This document shows, piece by piece, positions 8,358 to 15,754 of a stretch of 41,252 bases of DNA. The stretch covers positions 1 to 41,252 of the forward strand of contig NZ_CALPCP010000030.1 in assembly GCF_943192995.1 (NCBI RefSeq), read 5' to 3'. Origin of the DNA: Flintibacter muris. GTDB taxonomy: Bacteria; Bacillota; Clostridia; Oscillospirales; Oscillospiraceae. Each line of letters begins with the position of its first letter. The stretch's first letter is position 1. The position numbers and the translations under genes were made by a program. Under the pieces are notes generated by a model. That model was not told the DNA's origin. It saw only the letters and a list, made by a program, of their open reading frames with translations, and did no database searches.

Positions 8358-9389
8358 ATGCTTACCGTCGCCTATATCGGCTTTGGTGTCAGTGTACGGG
8401 AGTACCACATCCCCTACGTGGAGCATCGGGAGGATATCCGGGTGAAATACGTCTTCCGCCGGAAGGAGGACGCCCCTCAGTTCGCCGAATACGAGCCCTT
8501 TTACCCGGAGCTCACCTTTACGGACGACCTGGACCGGGTCCTGACAGACCCCCAGGTGAACCTGGTGGTGGTCAACACCCCGGACCGGTTCCACGTCCCC
8601 TACGCCAGGCAGATTCTCAATGCCGGCAAGCACGCTCTGGTGGAAAAGCCCTTTGCCCCCACGGCGGCTCAGGCCCGGGAGGTCTTTGCCCTGGCCAGGG
8701 AGAAGGGGCTGGTCTGCATGCCCAACCAGAACCGCCGGTTTGACGCTGACTTCCTGGCCGTCAAGGAGGTGGTCCAGAGCGGCAAGCTGGGCCAGCTGGT
8801 TCGGCTGGAGAGCCACTACGACTATTTCCGCCCCAACGGCTGGTACGACCACCTGGGTACCTTGTACAACCTGGCCGTCCACCAGATTGACCAGATTGTC
8901 AGCCTGCTGGGTATGCCGGAGCGCACACACTTTGACGTGCGCTCCATCCACCACCCGGGCGCGGGGGACGACTATTACGACCTGGAGTTCTTCTATGGAA
9001 ACTGCAAGGCTTCGGTCAACACCAGCATGTGCGTTCAGATCGACTACCCCCGCTTTACCCTCCACGGCACCAACGGCTCCTTTACCCTGCCCCCGGTGAT
9101 CCACAACTCGGGAAAGGCCAAGGCGGTGGGGCGGCATACCGTCAGCACCGCCATGGCCCCGGAGGACCGGTGGGGCACCCTGGTTTACCGGGACGGATCG
9201 GGCAATCCGGTTACCGAAAGGGTCCCTGTGGGCTGCGCCCACTATGAGCGGATCTATGACAGCCTTATCAACGCCATTGAACAAGGCGGCGAGAAGTGCG
9301 TCCGGGACGAGGAGGTTGTCCGGGTTCTGGAAATTCTGGAGGAGGCCACCGCGGTGGCCCAATCCCACGGAGGGAATGGAAATGAATGA
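8358..9389 (+). CDS. Gfo/Idh/MocA-family oxidoreductase (second copy, YhhX-like)
   Basis: A 343-residue dehydrogenase. The N-terminus AYIGFGVSVREYHIPYV, then FRRKEDAPQ, the signature EKP at 96-98 (LVEKPFAPT) and NQNRRFDADFLAVKEVV match the subgroup that includes E. coli YhhX, from memory. The substrate domain carries LYNLAVHQIDQIVSLLG, with the conserved His. GGAGG precedes the ATG by about 7 bases and only 12 bases separate it from the permease, so it is part of the transporter operon. Its end overlaps the next gene by 8 bases. The substrate is unknown. Confidence 0.9.
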   Translation: MLTVAYIGFGVSVREYHIPYVEHREDIRVKYVFRRKEDAPQFAEYEPFYPELTFTDDLDRVLTDPQVNLVVVNTPDRFHVPYARQILNAGKHALVEKPFAPTAAQAREVFALAREKGLVCMPNQNRRFDADFLAVKEVVQSGKLGQLVRLESHYDYFRPNGWYDHLGTLYNLAVHQIDQIVSLLGMPERTHFDVRSIHHPGAGDDYYDLEFFYGNCKASVNTSMCVQIDYPRFTLHGTNGSFTLPPVIHNSGKAKAVGRHTVSTAMAPEDRWGTLVYRDGSGNPVTERVPVGCAHYERIYDSLINAIEQGGEKCVRDEEVVRVLEILEEATAVAQSHGGNGNE

Positions 9390-10368
9390 AGTCAGGCTGG
9401 CCACCATCGGCTCAGGTGCCATTGTTCACAGCATTCTGGACGGCGCGGCGCGGACAGAGGGCATCCGCCTGGAGGCAGTATATTCCCGCAGAGAGGAGAC
9501 CGGCAGGCAGCTGGCAGACCGGTACGGCGCACAGAAGGTTTTTACCGATTTAGACGCCCTGCTGGCGGACAGCCAGGTCAACACGGTGTATATCGCCTCC
9601 CCCAACCTGCTGCACTACCAACAGACCAGACAGGCCCTGCTGGCGGGCAAGCATGTCATCTGTGAAAAACCCTTCTGCACCCGGGGAGAGCAGGTCCGGG
9701 AGCTGGCCGGACTGGCGAAGGAGCGGCGGCTGTTCCTGGTAGAGGCGGTCCCCACCACATTTTTGCCCAATTATCGGATTTTGCAGGAAAATCTGCCCAA
9801 AATCGGCCCGGTCAAGCTGGTGCTGGGCAACTACACCCAGTACAGCGCCCGGTATGACAGGCTGCGGGCGGGGGAGGTCTGCAACGTCTTCAACCCCGCC
9901 TTTGCCGGGGGCTGCCTGATGGATATCAACTACTACAACGTCTATCTCACCGCCGCCCTCTTCGGGCCGCCGGAGGCAGCGGTTTACCGGCCCAACCTGT
10001 TTGAAAACGGCATTGACACCTCCGGCATTATGGAGATGGATTACCCCGGTTTCCGGGCCTCCCTGGCCGGGGCGAAGGACGCCCGGGGCGTCAGCTACTA
10101 TCAGATTGAGGGGGAACAGGGCTTCCTCTATGTCAAGGACGGCAGCAATGGCCTGGCGGAGGTGCGGGTGGCCGCCGGAGGGCGGGACGAGACCTTCAAC
10201 CTCCAGCCCGACCCCGACCGCTGGTTTTACGAGATACAGGGCCTCATCCCCCTGCTGCTGACCGGTGACTATGCAGGGGTGTACAGCCGCCTGGATATCA
10301 CCCGGACCACCGTTGAAGTGGTGGAACAGGCCAGGCAAAAGGCCGGCCTGCTGTTTCCCTCCGTTTGA
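9382..10368 (+). CDS. Gfo/Idh/MocA-family oxidoreductase (third copy)
   Basis: A 328-residue dehydrogenase with Rossmann start ATIGSGAIVHSIL and EKP at 95-97 (ICEKPFCTR). I start it at ATG 9382 (MNEVRLATIGSG), seven bases after AGGGA; the longer open frame back to 9244 is out-of-frame read-through of the previous gene. In the substrate domain the usual D-x-G-x-H motif is replaced by GGCLMDINYYNVYL, with Tyr residues where His is expected, as in dihydrodiol-dehydrogenase-like members. It may therefore use a different acid/base or act as a reductase. It is the last gene of the sugar operon. Confidence 0.88.
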   Translation: MNEVRLATIGSGAIVHSILDGAARTEGIRLEAVYSRREETGRQLADRYGAQKVFTDLDALLADSQVNTVYIASPNLLHYQQTRQALLAGKHVICEKPFCTRGEQVRELAGLAKERRLFLVEAVPTTFLPNYRILQENLPKIGPVKLVLGNYTQYSARYDRLRAGEVCNVFNPAFAGGCLMDINYYNVYLTAALFGPPEAAVYRPNLFENGIDTSGIMEMDYPGFRASLAGAKDARGVSYYQIEGEQGFLYVKDGSNGLAEVRVAAGGRDETFNLQPDPDRWFYEIQGLIPLLLTGDYAGVYSRLDITRTTVEVVEQARQKAGLLFPSV

Positions 10369-10409
10369 CAGCTGCACCGTCCTGGCGCAGCCACCAGATT
10401 TTCTGCCAT

Positions 10410-10489
10410 CTGCAGGGGCGGCCTTTGGCTGCCCGCAGAACCGAATGGGCCTGCCTGTAACAGGCGGGCGGCTACAGGCCGTCCCTACG
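10410..10489. repeat. dispersed palindromic repeat, family A, overlapping a gene end
   Basis: Starts TGCAGGGGCGGCC and ends GGCCGTCCCTACG, with an inner inverted pair around GCCTGCCTGTAACAGGCGGG. The right arm also encodes the last residues and stop codon of the minus-strand gene 10472-10744. Confidence 0.55.
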
Positions 10490-10744
10490 ATTGGATGGCA
10501 GCAATTTTGAAGCTTGCTGCAGGTCCGGGTCCAGCCTCCTTTTCAGGTTGTGCAGATCCAGCGCGTGCTGGGACAGATAGCCGCACAGGCGGCGGGATAC
10601 AAGGGGAACATAATCCGCTCTGTCAATGTGGCTGAAGTCCTCGCCGCTGATGAGATACATTGACAGCGCATCCAGAAGAACTGTGACTTCCATGATATCC
10701 TGACAGGTTTCTTCAAAGTCCTCCAGCCAATAAGTCTCTCTCAT
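10472..10744 (-). CDS. small unknown protein beside an XRE regulator
   Basis: A 90-residue, probably mostly helical acidic protein (MRETYWLEDFEETCQDIMEV..., then DLHNLKRRLDPDLQQASKLL). I do not recognise a family. ATG 10744 is chosen because GAGGTG lies 5 bases ahead; an in-frame GTG at 10753 sits inside that ribosome binding site. Its last five residues and stop codon fall inside the dispersed repeat at 10410-10489, so the C-terminus may be a recent replacement. It is divergent from the XRE regulator and shares its palindromic control region, hence probably a target or partner of it. Confidence 0.65.
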   Translation of the reverse strand: MRETYWLEDFEETCQDIMEVTVLLDALSMYLISGEDFSHIDRADYVPLVSRRLCGYLSQHALDLHNLKRRLDPDLQQASKLLPSNRRDGL

Positions 10745-10763
10745 TTTAATCACCTCACTGCTA

Positions 10764-10817
10764 TTTTACTATTATTTGATAGTAAAATTAACACTATCAT
10801 TTGATAGTAAGTATAAT
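10764..10817. promoter_or_regulatory. paired palindromic operators and divergent promoter for the XRE gene
   Basis: Two near-identical palindromes, ACTATTATTTGATAGT at 10768-10783 (extended arms TTTTACTAT and ATAGTAAAA, 10764-10787) and ACTATCATTTGATAGT at 10793-10808, lie 25 bp apart. A plus-strand promoter TTAACA (10788-10793), 18-base spacer, TATAAT (10812-10817) brackets the second palindrome, so its occupancy would block the promoter. This is the classic layout of an autoregulated XRE repressor. Confidence 0.7.
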
Positions 10818-10835
10818 AGCTTTGAGGTGGTTTTT

Positions 10836-11051
10836 GTGCATTTTCCCAGAATGCTGGACCTGCGGCAGGACTCTGATAAAAGTCAGAAAGAAATTGCGGC
10901 GCTGTTAGGAATCGACCAGCGAACATATAGCAACTATGAAACCGGGAAACGAGAAATTCCGGTGCATCTCTTAATTGTATTGGCAGATTTTTACGGAACA
11001 ACGATAGATTATATTGTAGGTCGGGATGTTCGGCCGCGCAGATTGAGGTGA
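10836..11051 (+). CDS. XRE-family helix-turn-helix regulator
   Basis: A 71-residue DNA-binding protein with one Cro/C1-type helix-turn-helix (LRQDSDKSQKEIAALLGIDQ, then RTYSNYETGKREIPVHLL) followed by LADFYGTTIDYIVGR, the usual ending of this class. The start is taken as GTG 10836, five bases after GAGGTGG; an upstream ATG at 10776 would lie inside the first operator palindrome. It presumably represses itself and the divergent small gene. Its stop codon overlaps the ribosome binding site of the YigZ gene, so the two are co-translated. Confidence 0.85.
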   Translation: MHFPRMLDLRQDSDKSQKEIAALLGIDQRTYSNYETGKREIPVHLLIVLADFYGTTIDYIVGRDVRPRRLR

Positions 11052-11056
11052 CTTCC

Positions 11057-11704
11057 ATGACAGAGTATTACATCCCCACCGCCCACAGCGAGACGGAGCT
11101 GGTGGAGAAACGTTCCCGGTTTATCGGCCAGGTGTGGCGGGTTTCCTCCGAGGAGGAGGCCCGCGCCCGCATTGAGGAGACCAAAAAAAAGCACTACGAC
11201 GCCCGCCACAACTGCTGGTGCTACCGCCTGCGCCAGGGTGGTGTGGAGCGCTACTCTGACGACGGCGAGCCCCAGGGCACCGCCGGCCAGCCCATGCTCA
11301 ACGTCTTCCAGCGGGAGGAGGTCACCGACGTGGTCTGCGTAGTCACCCGTTACTTCGGCGGCGTTCTCCTGGGCGCCGGCGGCCTGGTCCGGGCCTATAC
11401 CCAGTCCGCCAAGGACGCCCTGGACGCCTCCGGTATCTCAGTGGTCCGCCGCTGGGTGGCCCTGGAGGTCCCCTGCACCTATGCCCAGTTTGAGTCTATG
11501 CGCCGCGAGGTGTCCGCCTTCGGCGGCGTTGTGGAGCATACAGACTATGGCGCGGATGTGGTCCTCTCCGCCCTCCTCCCCGAGGAGCGGGCCCAGGATT
11601 TCACCGCCCACATCCTGGACCTCACCGCCGGAGGGGTGGAGGCCCTGGAAGCCGGAGAACAGCTGAAAGATGTCCCCTGGCGGGAGCCGGTGAGAAAAAT
11701 TTGA
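11057..11704 (+). CDS. YigZ/IMPACT family protein
   Basis: A 215-residue protein of the YigZ (UPF0029) family. The N-terminal IMPACT domain shows EKRSRFIGQVWRV, the conserved HNCWCYRL and SDDGEPQGTAGQPMLNV, and VVTRYFGGVLLGAGGLVRAY. The C-terminal DUF1949-like ferredoxin fold covers about 140-210. The family is linked to translation stress responses through GCN1-like binding in eukaryotes; the bacterial role is unclear. ATG 11057 follows GAGGTG by 5 bases. Being coupled to an XRE regulator is unusual for this housekeeping gene. Confidence 0.9.
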   Translation: MTEYYIPTAHSETELVEKRSRFIGQVWRVSSEEEARARIEETKKKHYDARHNCWCYRLRQGGVERYSDDGEPQGTAGQPMLNVFQREEVTDVVCVVTRYFGGVLLGAGGLVRAYTQSAKDALDASGISVVRRWVALEVPCTYAQFESMRREVSAFGGVVEHTDYGADVVLSALLPEERAQDFTAHILDLTAGGVEALEAGEQLKDVPWREPVRKI

Positions 11705-11886
11705 CCACTCTTAATCAGCGCTTCAATGCCGTTAAGCTTTGATTTTTCAAGGCTTGGCGGTATTTTTTTGCCGCCGCACCCAGGGGCAAACCCCTCAGTG
11801 TTGATGATTTTACCCGACAAACAGGGGAACAAACCGGGCCGTGTATTGTAAAAAACAGAGAAAATCTATGGACGGGAAAATTTCCC
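11705..11886. other. intergenic stretch before the fatty-acid operon
   Basis: No gene seen. It holds a hairpin with arms GGCGG and CCGCC around an A/T loop (about 11756-11775) and a small AGGGG/CCCCT hairpin soon after. Neither has a proper T run, so no confident terminator can be named for the YigZ gene. Confidence 0.35.
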
Positions 11887-11914
11887 TTGACATTGGGGCG
11901 GGATTCCATATAAT
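11887..11914 (+). promoter_or_regulatory. promoter of the fatty-acid synthesis operon
   Basis: TTGACA (11887-11892), 16-base spacer, TATAAT (11909-11914): both hexamers are perfect. Transcription should start near 11921, leaving an AT-rich leader of about 90 bases before acpP. Confidence 0.8.
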
Positions 11915-11919
11915 AAACT

Positions 11920-11959
11920 TCAAGTATTTTAGTTAAAAATTTTTAGATAAAATACTTGA
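11920..11959. promoter_or_regulatory. inverted repeat at the start of the fatty-acid operon transcript
   Basis: Perfect 12-base arms TCAAGTATTTTA (11920-11931) and TAAAATACTTGA (11948-11959) are separated by 16 A/T bases that include TTAAAAATTTTTAG. It starts right at the predicted transcription start. It could be a paired operator for the MarR/FabT-like regulator encoded at the operon end, or an RNA hairpin in the leader. It does not match the FapR consensus known from Bacillus. Confidence 0.6.
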
Positions 11960-12010
11960 GAATTATGCCGCCGCCGGCATACCAAAATTTTGAAAGGACG
12001 GTAGATTGAA

Positions 12011-12247
12011 ATGGAAATCACCTTCGAGAATGTACGTGACATTATTGTGGACACCCTGAGCTGCAACGTGGAGGACGTCAAGCTGGACACCAACCTGATT
12101 GAGGACCTGGAGGCCGATTCCCTGGAGATTGTGGAGCTGTCCATGGCCCTTCAGGAGAGCCTGGGCGTGGGCATCGAGGACGAGGACCTGGAGAAAATCC
12201 ACACAGTTCAGGACATTCTGAACTACATCAAGAGCAAAAGGGCCTGA
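12011..12247 (+). CDS. acpP: acyl carrier protein
   Basis: A 78-residue acidic acyl carrier protein. The 4'-phosphopantetheine attachment motif is EADSLEIVEL with Ser37. It carries growing acyl chains between all enzymes of this operon. GGACGGTAG precedes the ATG. Length and motif match AcpP, and its place at the head of the operon, ahead of acetyl-CoA carboxylase genes, differs from the common clostridial order in which it follows fabH. Confidence 0.95.
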   Translation: MEITFENVRDIIVDTLSCNVEDVKLDTNLIEDLEADSLEIVELSMALQESLGVGIEDEDLEKIHTVQDILNYIKSKRA

Positions 12248-12266
12248 GCAGGCTGGGAGGCCGCAT

Positions 12267-12686
12267 ATGGAATTGAAGGAGTTATATGGCCTGATGGACC
12301 GTTTTGCCGCCTCCGGGCTGACGGCGCTGGAGTGGGAGAAGGATGGGGAGCGGGTGGCTCTTCGCCGGGAGCAGACGGTGGTATCAGCCGCCGGTCCGGT
12401 CCTGTCCGCCCCGCCGGCCCCCGCTCCCCAGGAGGCGTGGGAGGAGGGGGAGGCGGTCACCGCCCCTCTGGTGGGGGTGTTTTACGCCGCCCCCGCTCCG
12501 GAGGAGCCCCCCTATGTCACCCCCGGAGCCCATGTGAAGAAGGGTGATACCCTGTGTCTCATCGAGGCCATGAAGATGATGAGCGAGGTCCCCGCTCCCG
12601 CCGACTGCGTGGTGGAGGAGGTCCTGGTTCAGGACGGCGAGGCGGTGGGGGTAGGTGCTCCCCTGTTCCGCATCCGGAGGACGTGA
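12267..12686 (+). CDS. accB: acetyl-CoA carboxylase biotin carboxyl carrier protein
   Basis: A 139-residue AccB. An N-terminal helical segment (ELKELYGLMDRFAASGL) is followed by a Pro/Ala-rich linker (about 40-65) and a C-terminal biotinyl domain with the motif EAMKMM, in which Lys103 is the biotin site. It carries carboxybiotin between AccC and AccAD. GGGAGG lies 6 bases before ATG 12267. Its stop lies 4 bases before the accC start. Confidence 0.95.
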   Translation: MELKELYGLMDRFAASGLTALEWEKDGERVALRREQTVVSAAGPVLSAPPAPAPQEAWEEGEAVTAPLVGVFYAAPAPEEPPYVTPGAHVKKGDTLCLIEAMKMMSEVPAPADCVVEEVLVQDGEAVGVGAPLFRIRRT

Positions 12687-12690
12687 GACC

Positions 12691-14082
12691 ATGTTGAAGC
12701 GTGTATTGATCGCCAACCGGGGGGAAATCGCCCTGCGGATCATCCGGGCCTGCCGGGAGCTGGATGTGGAGACGGTGGCCGTCTGGTCCCAGGCTGACGA
12801 GAGCGCCCTCCACGCCCAGTTGGCCACCCGCTCTTTGTGTATCGGCCCGGCCAAAGCGGCGGACAGCTACCTCAATCAGGAGGCCATCCTGTCCGCCGCC
12901 CTGGCCACCGGCTGCGACGCTGTCCACCCCGGCTACGGTTTTCTGTCGGAAAACCCGGACTTCGCCGACCGGTGTGTCCAGGCGGGCCTGAAGTTTATCG
13001 GCCCCCCGGGAGAGGTCATCCGAAAGCTGGGCAGCAAGGCCGCCGCCCGGACTTTGGCCCAAGGCGCCGGAGTGCCGGTGGTTCCCGGCTCTGACGGGCC
13101 GGTGAAAAATGCCCGTCAGGCCAGGACTTTGGCGGAACAGGTGGGCTATCCTGTGCTGCTGAAGGCCTCCGCCGGCGGCGGGGGCCGGGGCATGCGCCAG
13201 GTGGACTCCGGCCAGGAGCTGGAGCTCCGCTTTAAAGAGGCCCAGGCCGAGGCTGTGGCCTGCTTTGGGGACGGGGAGATGTATCTGGAGAAATTGATCC
13301 TCAACCCCCGGCACATTGAGTTCCAGATTATGGCGGACACCCAGGGCCATGTGGTCCACCTGGGGGAGCGGGACTGCTCCATCCAGCGCCGCCGCCAGAA
13401 GCTGGTGGAGGAATCCCCCTCCCGGGCCCTCACCCCCCGGCTGCGGGAGGAGATGGGCCGGGCCGCCGTGGCGGCCGCCCAGGCGGCGGGTTATGTGGGC
13501 GCGGGGACGGTGGAATTCGTTCTGGCTCCCGACGGCCAATTCTATTTTATCGAGATGAATACCCGCATCCAGGTGGAGCACCCGGTCACCGAACTGGTCA
13601 CAGGCGTTGACCTGGTGAAGGAACAGCTTCGGGTGGCCGCCGGCCTCCCTCTGTCCTTCCAGCAGGAGGATATTAAGGTGAGCGGCCACGCTATCGAGTG
13701 CCGCATCAACGCCGAGGACCCGGAGCGGGATTTTATGCCCTGTCCGGGGACTACCACCTTTTTACACCTGCCCGGCGGGCCGGGCGTGCGGGTGGATACC
13801 GCCCTGTACACCGGGTATGAGGTCCCCCCCTACTACGACTCTCTGGCCGCCAAGGTGCTCACCCACGCCCCCACCCGGCTGGAGGCCATCCGCCGGATGC
13901 GCCGGGCGCTGGAGGAGCTGATTATTGAAGGCTACCCCACAAACGCCCCCCTGGCCCACCTGATTATGCACGACCGGGCCTTTGTTCAAGGCCAGTATGA
14001 CACCGGGTTTCTGGAGCAAAACCTGGACCGGCTGCTGGAGCTGGCCCGGACCTGTGACCGCCTGATGGAGGGAGAGCCATGA
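12691..14082 (+). CDS. accC: acetyl-CoA carboxylase biotin carboxylase subunit
   Basis: A 463-residue ATP-grasp enzyme that carboxylates the biotin of AccB with ATP and bicarbonate. It begins LKRVLIANRGEIALRIIRAC and contains the ATP-grasp loop KASAGGGGRGMR, HIEFQIMAD, and EMNTRIQVEHPVTE near the active site. Start at ATG 12691, with GGAGG about 10 bases ahead; an upstream in-frame ATG at 12655 lies inside accB. It overlaps accD by 4 bases (ATGA). Confidence 0.95.
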   Translation: MLKRVLIANRGEIALRIIRACRELDVETVAVWSQADESALHAQLATRSLCIGPAKAADSYLNQEAILSAALATGCDAVHPGYGFLSENPDFADRCVQAGLKFIGPPGEVIRKLGSKAAARTLAQGAGVPVVPGSDGPVKNARQARTLAEQVGYPVLLKASAGGGGRGMRQVDSGQELELRFKEAQAEAVACFGDGEMYLEKLILNPRHIEFQIMADTQGHVVHLGERDCSIQRRRQKLVEESPSRALTPRLREEMGRAAVAAAQAAGYVGAGTVEFVLAPDGQFYFIEMNTRIQVEHPVTELVTGVDLVKEQLRVAAGLPLSFQQEDIKVSGHAIECRINAEDPERDFMPCPGTTTFLHLPGGPGVRVDTALYTGYEVPPYYDSLAAKVLTHAPTRLEAIRRMRRALEELIIEGYPTNAPLAHLIMHDRAFVQGQYDTGFLEQNLDRLLELARTCDRLMEGEP

Positions 14083-14933
14083 ATCGAACATTTTCCCGCC
14101 GCCGGGACCGGCTGCTGGTCTACCAGACCATGCGGGAGGGGAAGATTACCTCCTCCCGCCGGACCAAGTGCCCCTCCTGCGGGACGGAGAGCGCCAATCT
14201 GGAGTGGGACCGGGCCCAGCAGGTCTGTCCCAGGTGCGGGTTTCACGCGCCCATTGACGCCTACTACCGCCTGTCCAATATTCTGGACCCCGGCTCCTTT
14301 CAGGAGCTGGAGGAGAAGGTATCCCCCGCTGACCCTCTGTCCTTCCCCGGCTACCCCGCCAAGCTGGCCAGGCTGGAGGAGGAGACCGGCCTGAAGGACG
14401 GGGCGGTGGCCGCTCTGGGCAAAATTGAGGGCCGGAAGGCGGTCTTCGCCGTGCTGGACAGCCACTTTCTTATGGGCAGCATGGGCACGGCGGTGGGGGA
14501 GAAAATCACCCGGGCCGCCGAGTACGCCGCCCGAAAGCGTCTTCCCCTTGTCATCTTCTCCGCCAGCGGCGGGGCCCGAATGCAGGAGGGGATTTTTTCC
14601 CTGATGCAGATGGTCAAAACCGCCGCCGCCATCCAGCGGTTCCAGAGCCGGGGCGGGCTTTACATCTCCTGCTTTACTCACCCCACCACCGGCGGGGTGA
14701 CGGCCAGCTTCGCCTCCCTGGGGGACATCATGCTGTCTGAGCCCGAGGCACTCATCGGCTTTGCTGGCCCTCGGGTGATTGAGCAGACCATCAAGGAACA
14801 GCTGCCTGAGGGCTTTCAGCGGGCGGAATATCTGCTGGACCACGGCTTTCTGGACCGGATTGTTCCCCGGAGCGAATGGAGGACCGTCCTGTCCCAGCTG
14901 CTGGCCCTCCACGAGAAGGGGGGACGTACATGA
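14079..14933 (+). CDS. accD: acetyl-CoA carboxylase carboxyltransferase subunit beta
   Basis: A 284-residue carboxyltransferase beta subunit. The N-terminal zinc ribbon is C31-x2-C34 and C50-x2-C53 (KCPSCGTE, VCPRCGFH). The crotonase-type domain contains FSASGGARMQEGIFSLMQM, the usual oxyanion region. It transfers the carboxyl group from biotin to acetyl-CoA with AccA. Its end overlaps the accA start by 4 bases, implying equal expression of the two subunits. Confidence 0.95.
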   Translation: MNRTFSRRRDRLLVYQTMREGKITSSRRTKCPSCGTESANLEWDRAQQVCPRCGFHAPIDAYYRLSNILDPGSFQELEEKVSPADPLSFPGYPAKLARLEEETGLKDGAVAALGKIEGRKAVFAVLDSHFLMGSMGTAVGEKITRAAEYAARKRLPLVIFSASGGARMQEGIFSLMQMVKTAAAIQRFQSRGGLYISCFTHPTTGGVTASFASLGDIMLSEPEALIGFAGPRVIEQTIKEQLPEGFQRAEYLLDHGFLDRIVPRSEWRTVLSQLLALHEKGGRT

Positions 14934-15754
14934 GCCGCTATACACCGGAAGAAAAGGTAAAAATTGCCCGCCATCCGGAGCGTCCCGGAACGGCGGACTT
15001 TATCGCCGCCCTGTTTACCGACTTTTTTGAACAGCGCGGCGACCGCCTGTGCGGCGAGGACGCCAGCATTCTGGGCGGTATCGCCCGCTTCCACGGCCGG
15101 CCTGTCACCGTTATTGGCCACCGGAAGGGGAAAAACCTGGAGGAAAACCTCCGCTGCAACTTTGGCATGCCCTCCCCCGAGGGCTATCGCAAGGCCCAGC
15201 GGCTGATGAAGCAGGCGGAAAAATTCGGCCGGCCCATCATCACCTTTGTGGACACGCCGGGGGCCTACCCCGGCAAGGAGGCGGAGGAGCGGGGCCAGGG
15301 CGAGGCCATTGCCCAGTGTCTTGCTCTGATGAGCGCCCTGGAGGTCCCTGTCATCTCCGTCATCACCGGGGAGGGAAACAGCGGCGGGGCCCTGGCTCTC
15401 GCTGTGGCCAACCGGGTGCTCATGCTGGAGCACGCGGTGTACTCAGTGCTGTCCCCGGAGGGCTTTGCCTCCATTTTATGGAAGGACGCCGGACGGGCAG
15501 AGGAGGCCTGCAAGGTGATGAAGCTCACCGCCCAAGATCTGCGCCGGGGCGGGATTGTCCAGGGCGTGCTGCGGGAGCCGGAGGAGGGCGCCCACACCGA
15601 CTGGGACGCTATGTTCCGCACGGTGGACGCCGCCCTCAGGAAGGAGCTGGCCGCTCTGGACCGGATGAAGGGTTCCGCCCTGGCCCAGCAGAGATACGAT
15701 ATGTTCCGCGCCATGGGACAAGGCTTGCCCCCCGCGGAGAAGGAGGAGCCATGA
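14930..15754 (+). CDS. accA: acetyl-CoA carboxylase carboxyltransferase subunit alpha
   Basis: A 274-residue alpha subunit, shorter than the roughly 320 residues of E. coli AccA because the N-terminal extension is reduced. Motifs: FEQRGDRLCGEDASILGGIA, GRPIITFVDTPGAYPGKEAEERGQGEA, GEGNSGGALALAVANRV, SPEGFASILWKD. ATG 14930 follows AAGGGGGGAC and overlaps the accD stop; a longer open frame back to 14876 lacks a ribosome binding site. It overlaps fabH by 4 bases. Confidence 0.95.
   Translation: MSRYTPEEKVKIARHPERPGTADFIAALFTDFFEQRGDRLCGEDASILGGIARFHGRPVTVIGHRKGKNLEENLRCNFGMPSPEGYRKAQRLMKQAEKFGRPIITFVDTPGAYPGKEAEERGQGEAIAQCLALMSALEVPVISVITGEGNSGGALALAVANRVLMLEHAVYSVLSPEGFASILWKDAGRAEEACKVMKLTAQDLRRGGIVQGVLREPEEGAHTDWDAMFRTVDAALRKELAALDRMKGSALAQQRYDMFRAMGQGLPPAEKEEP

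Noticed and set aside
7221..9422. A 733-codon open frame on the minus strand
   Set aside because: Antisense to the permease and a dehydrogenase with clear family motifs; composition is that of a shadow frame.
15049..15750. Long N-terminal extension of fabH
   Set aside because: It is a different-frame reading of accA; FabH begins at 15751 after AGGAGG.
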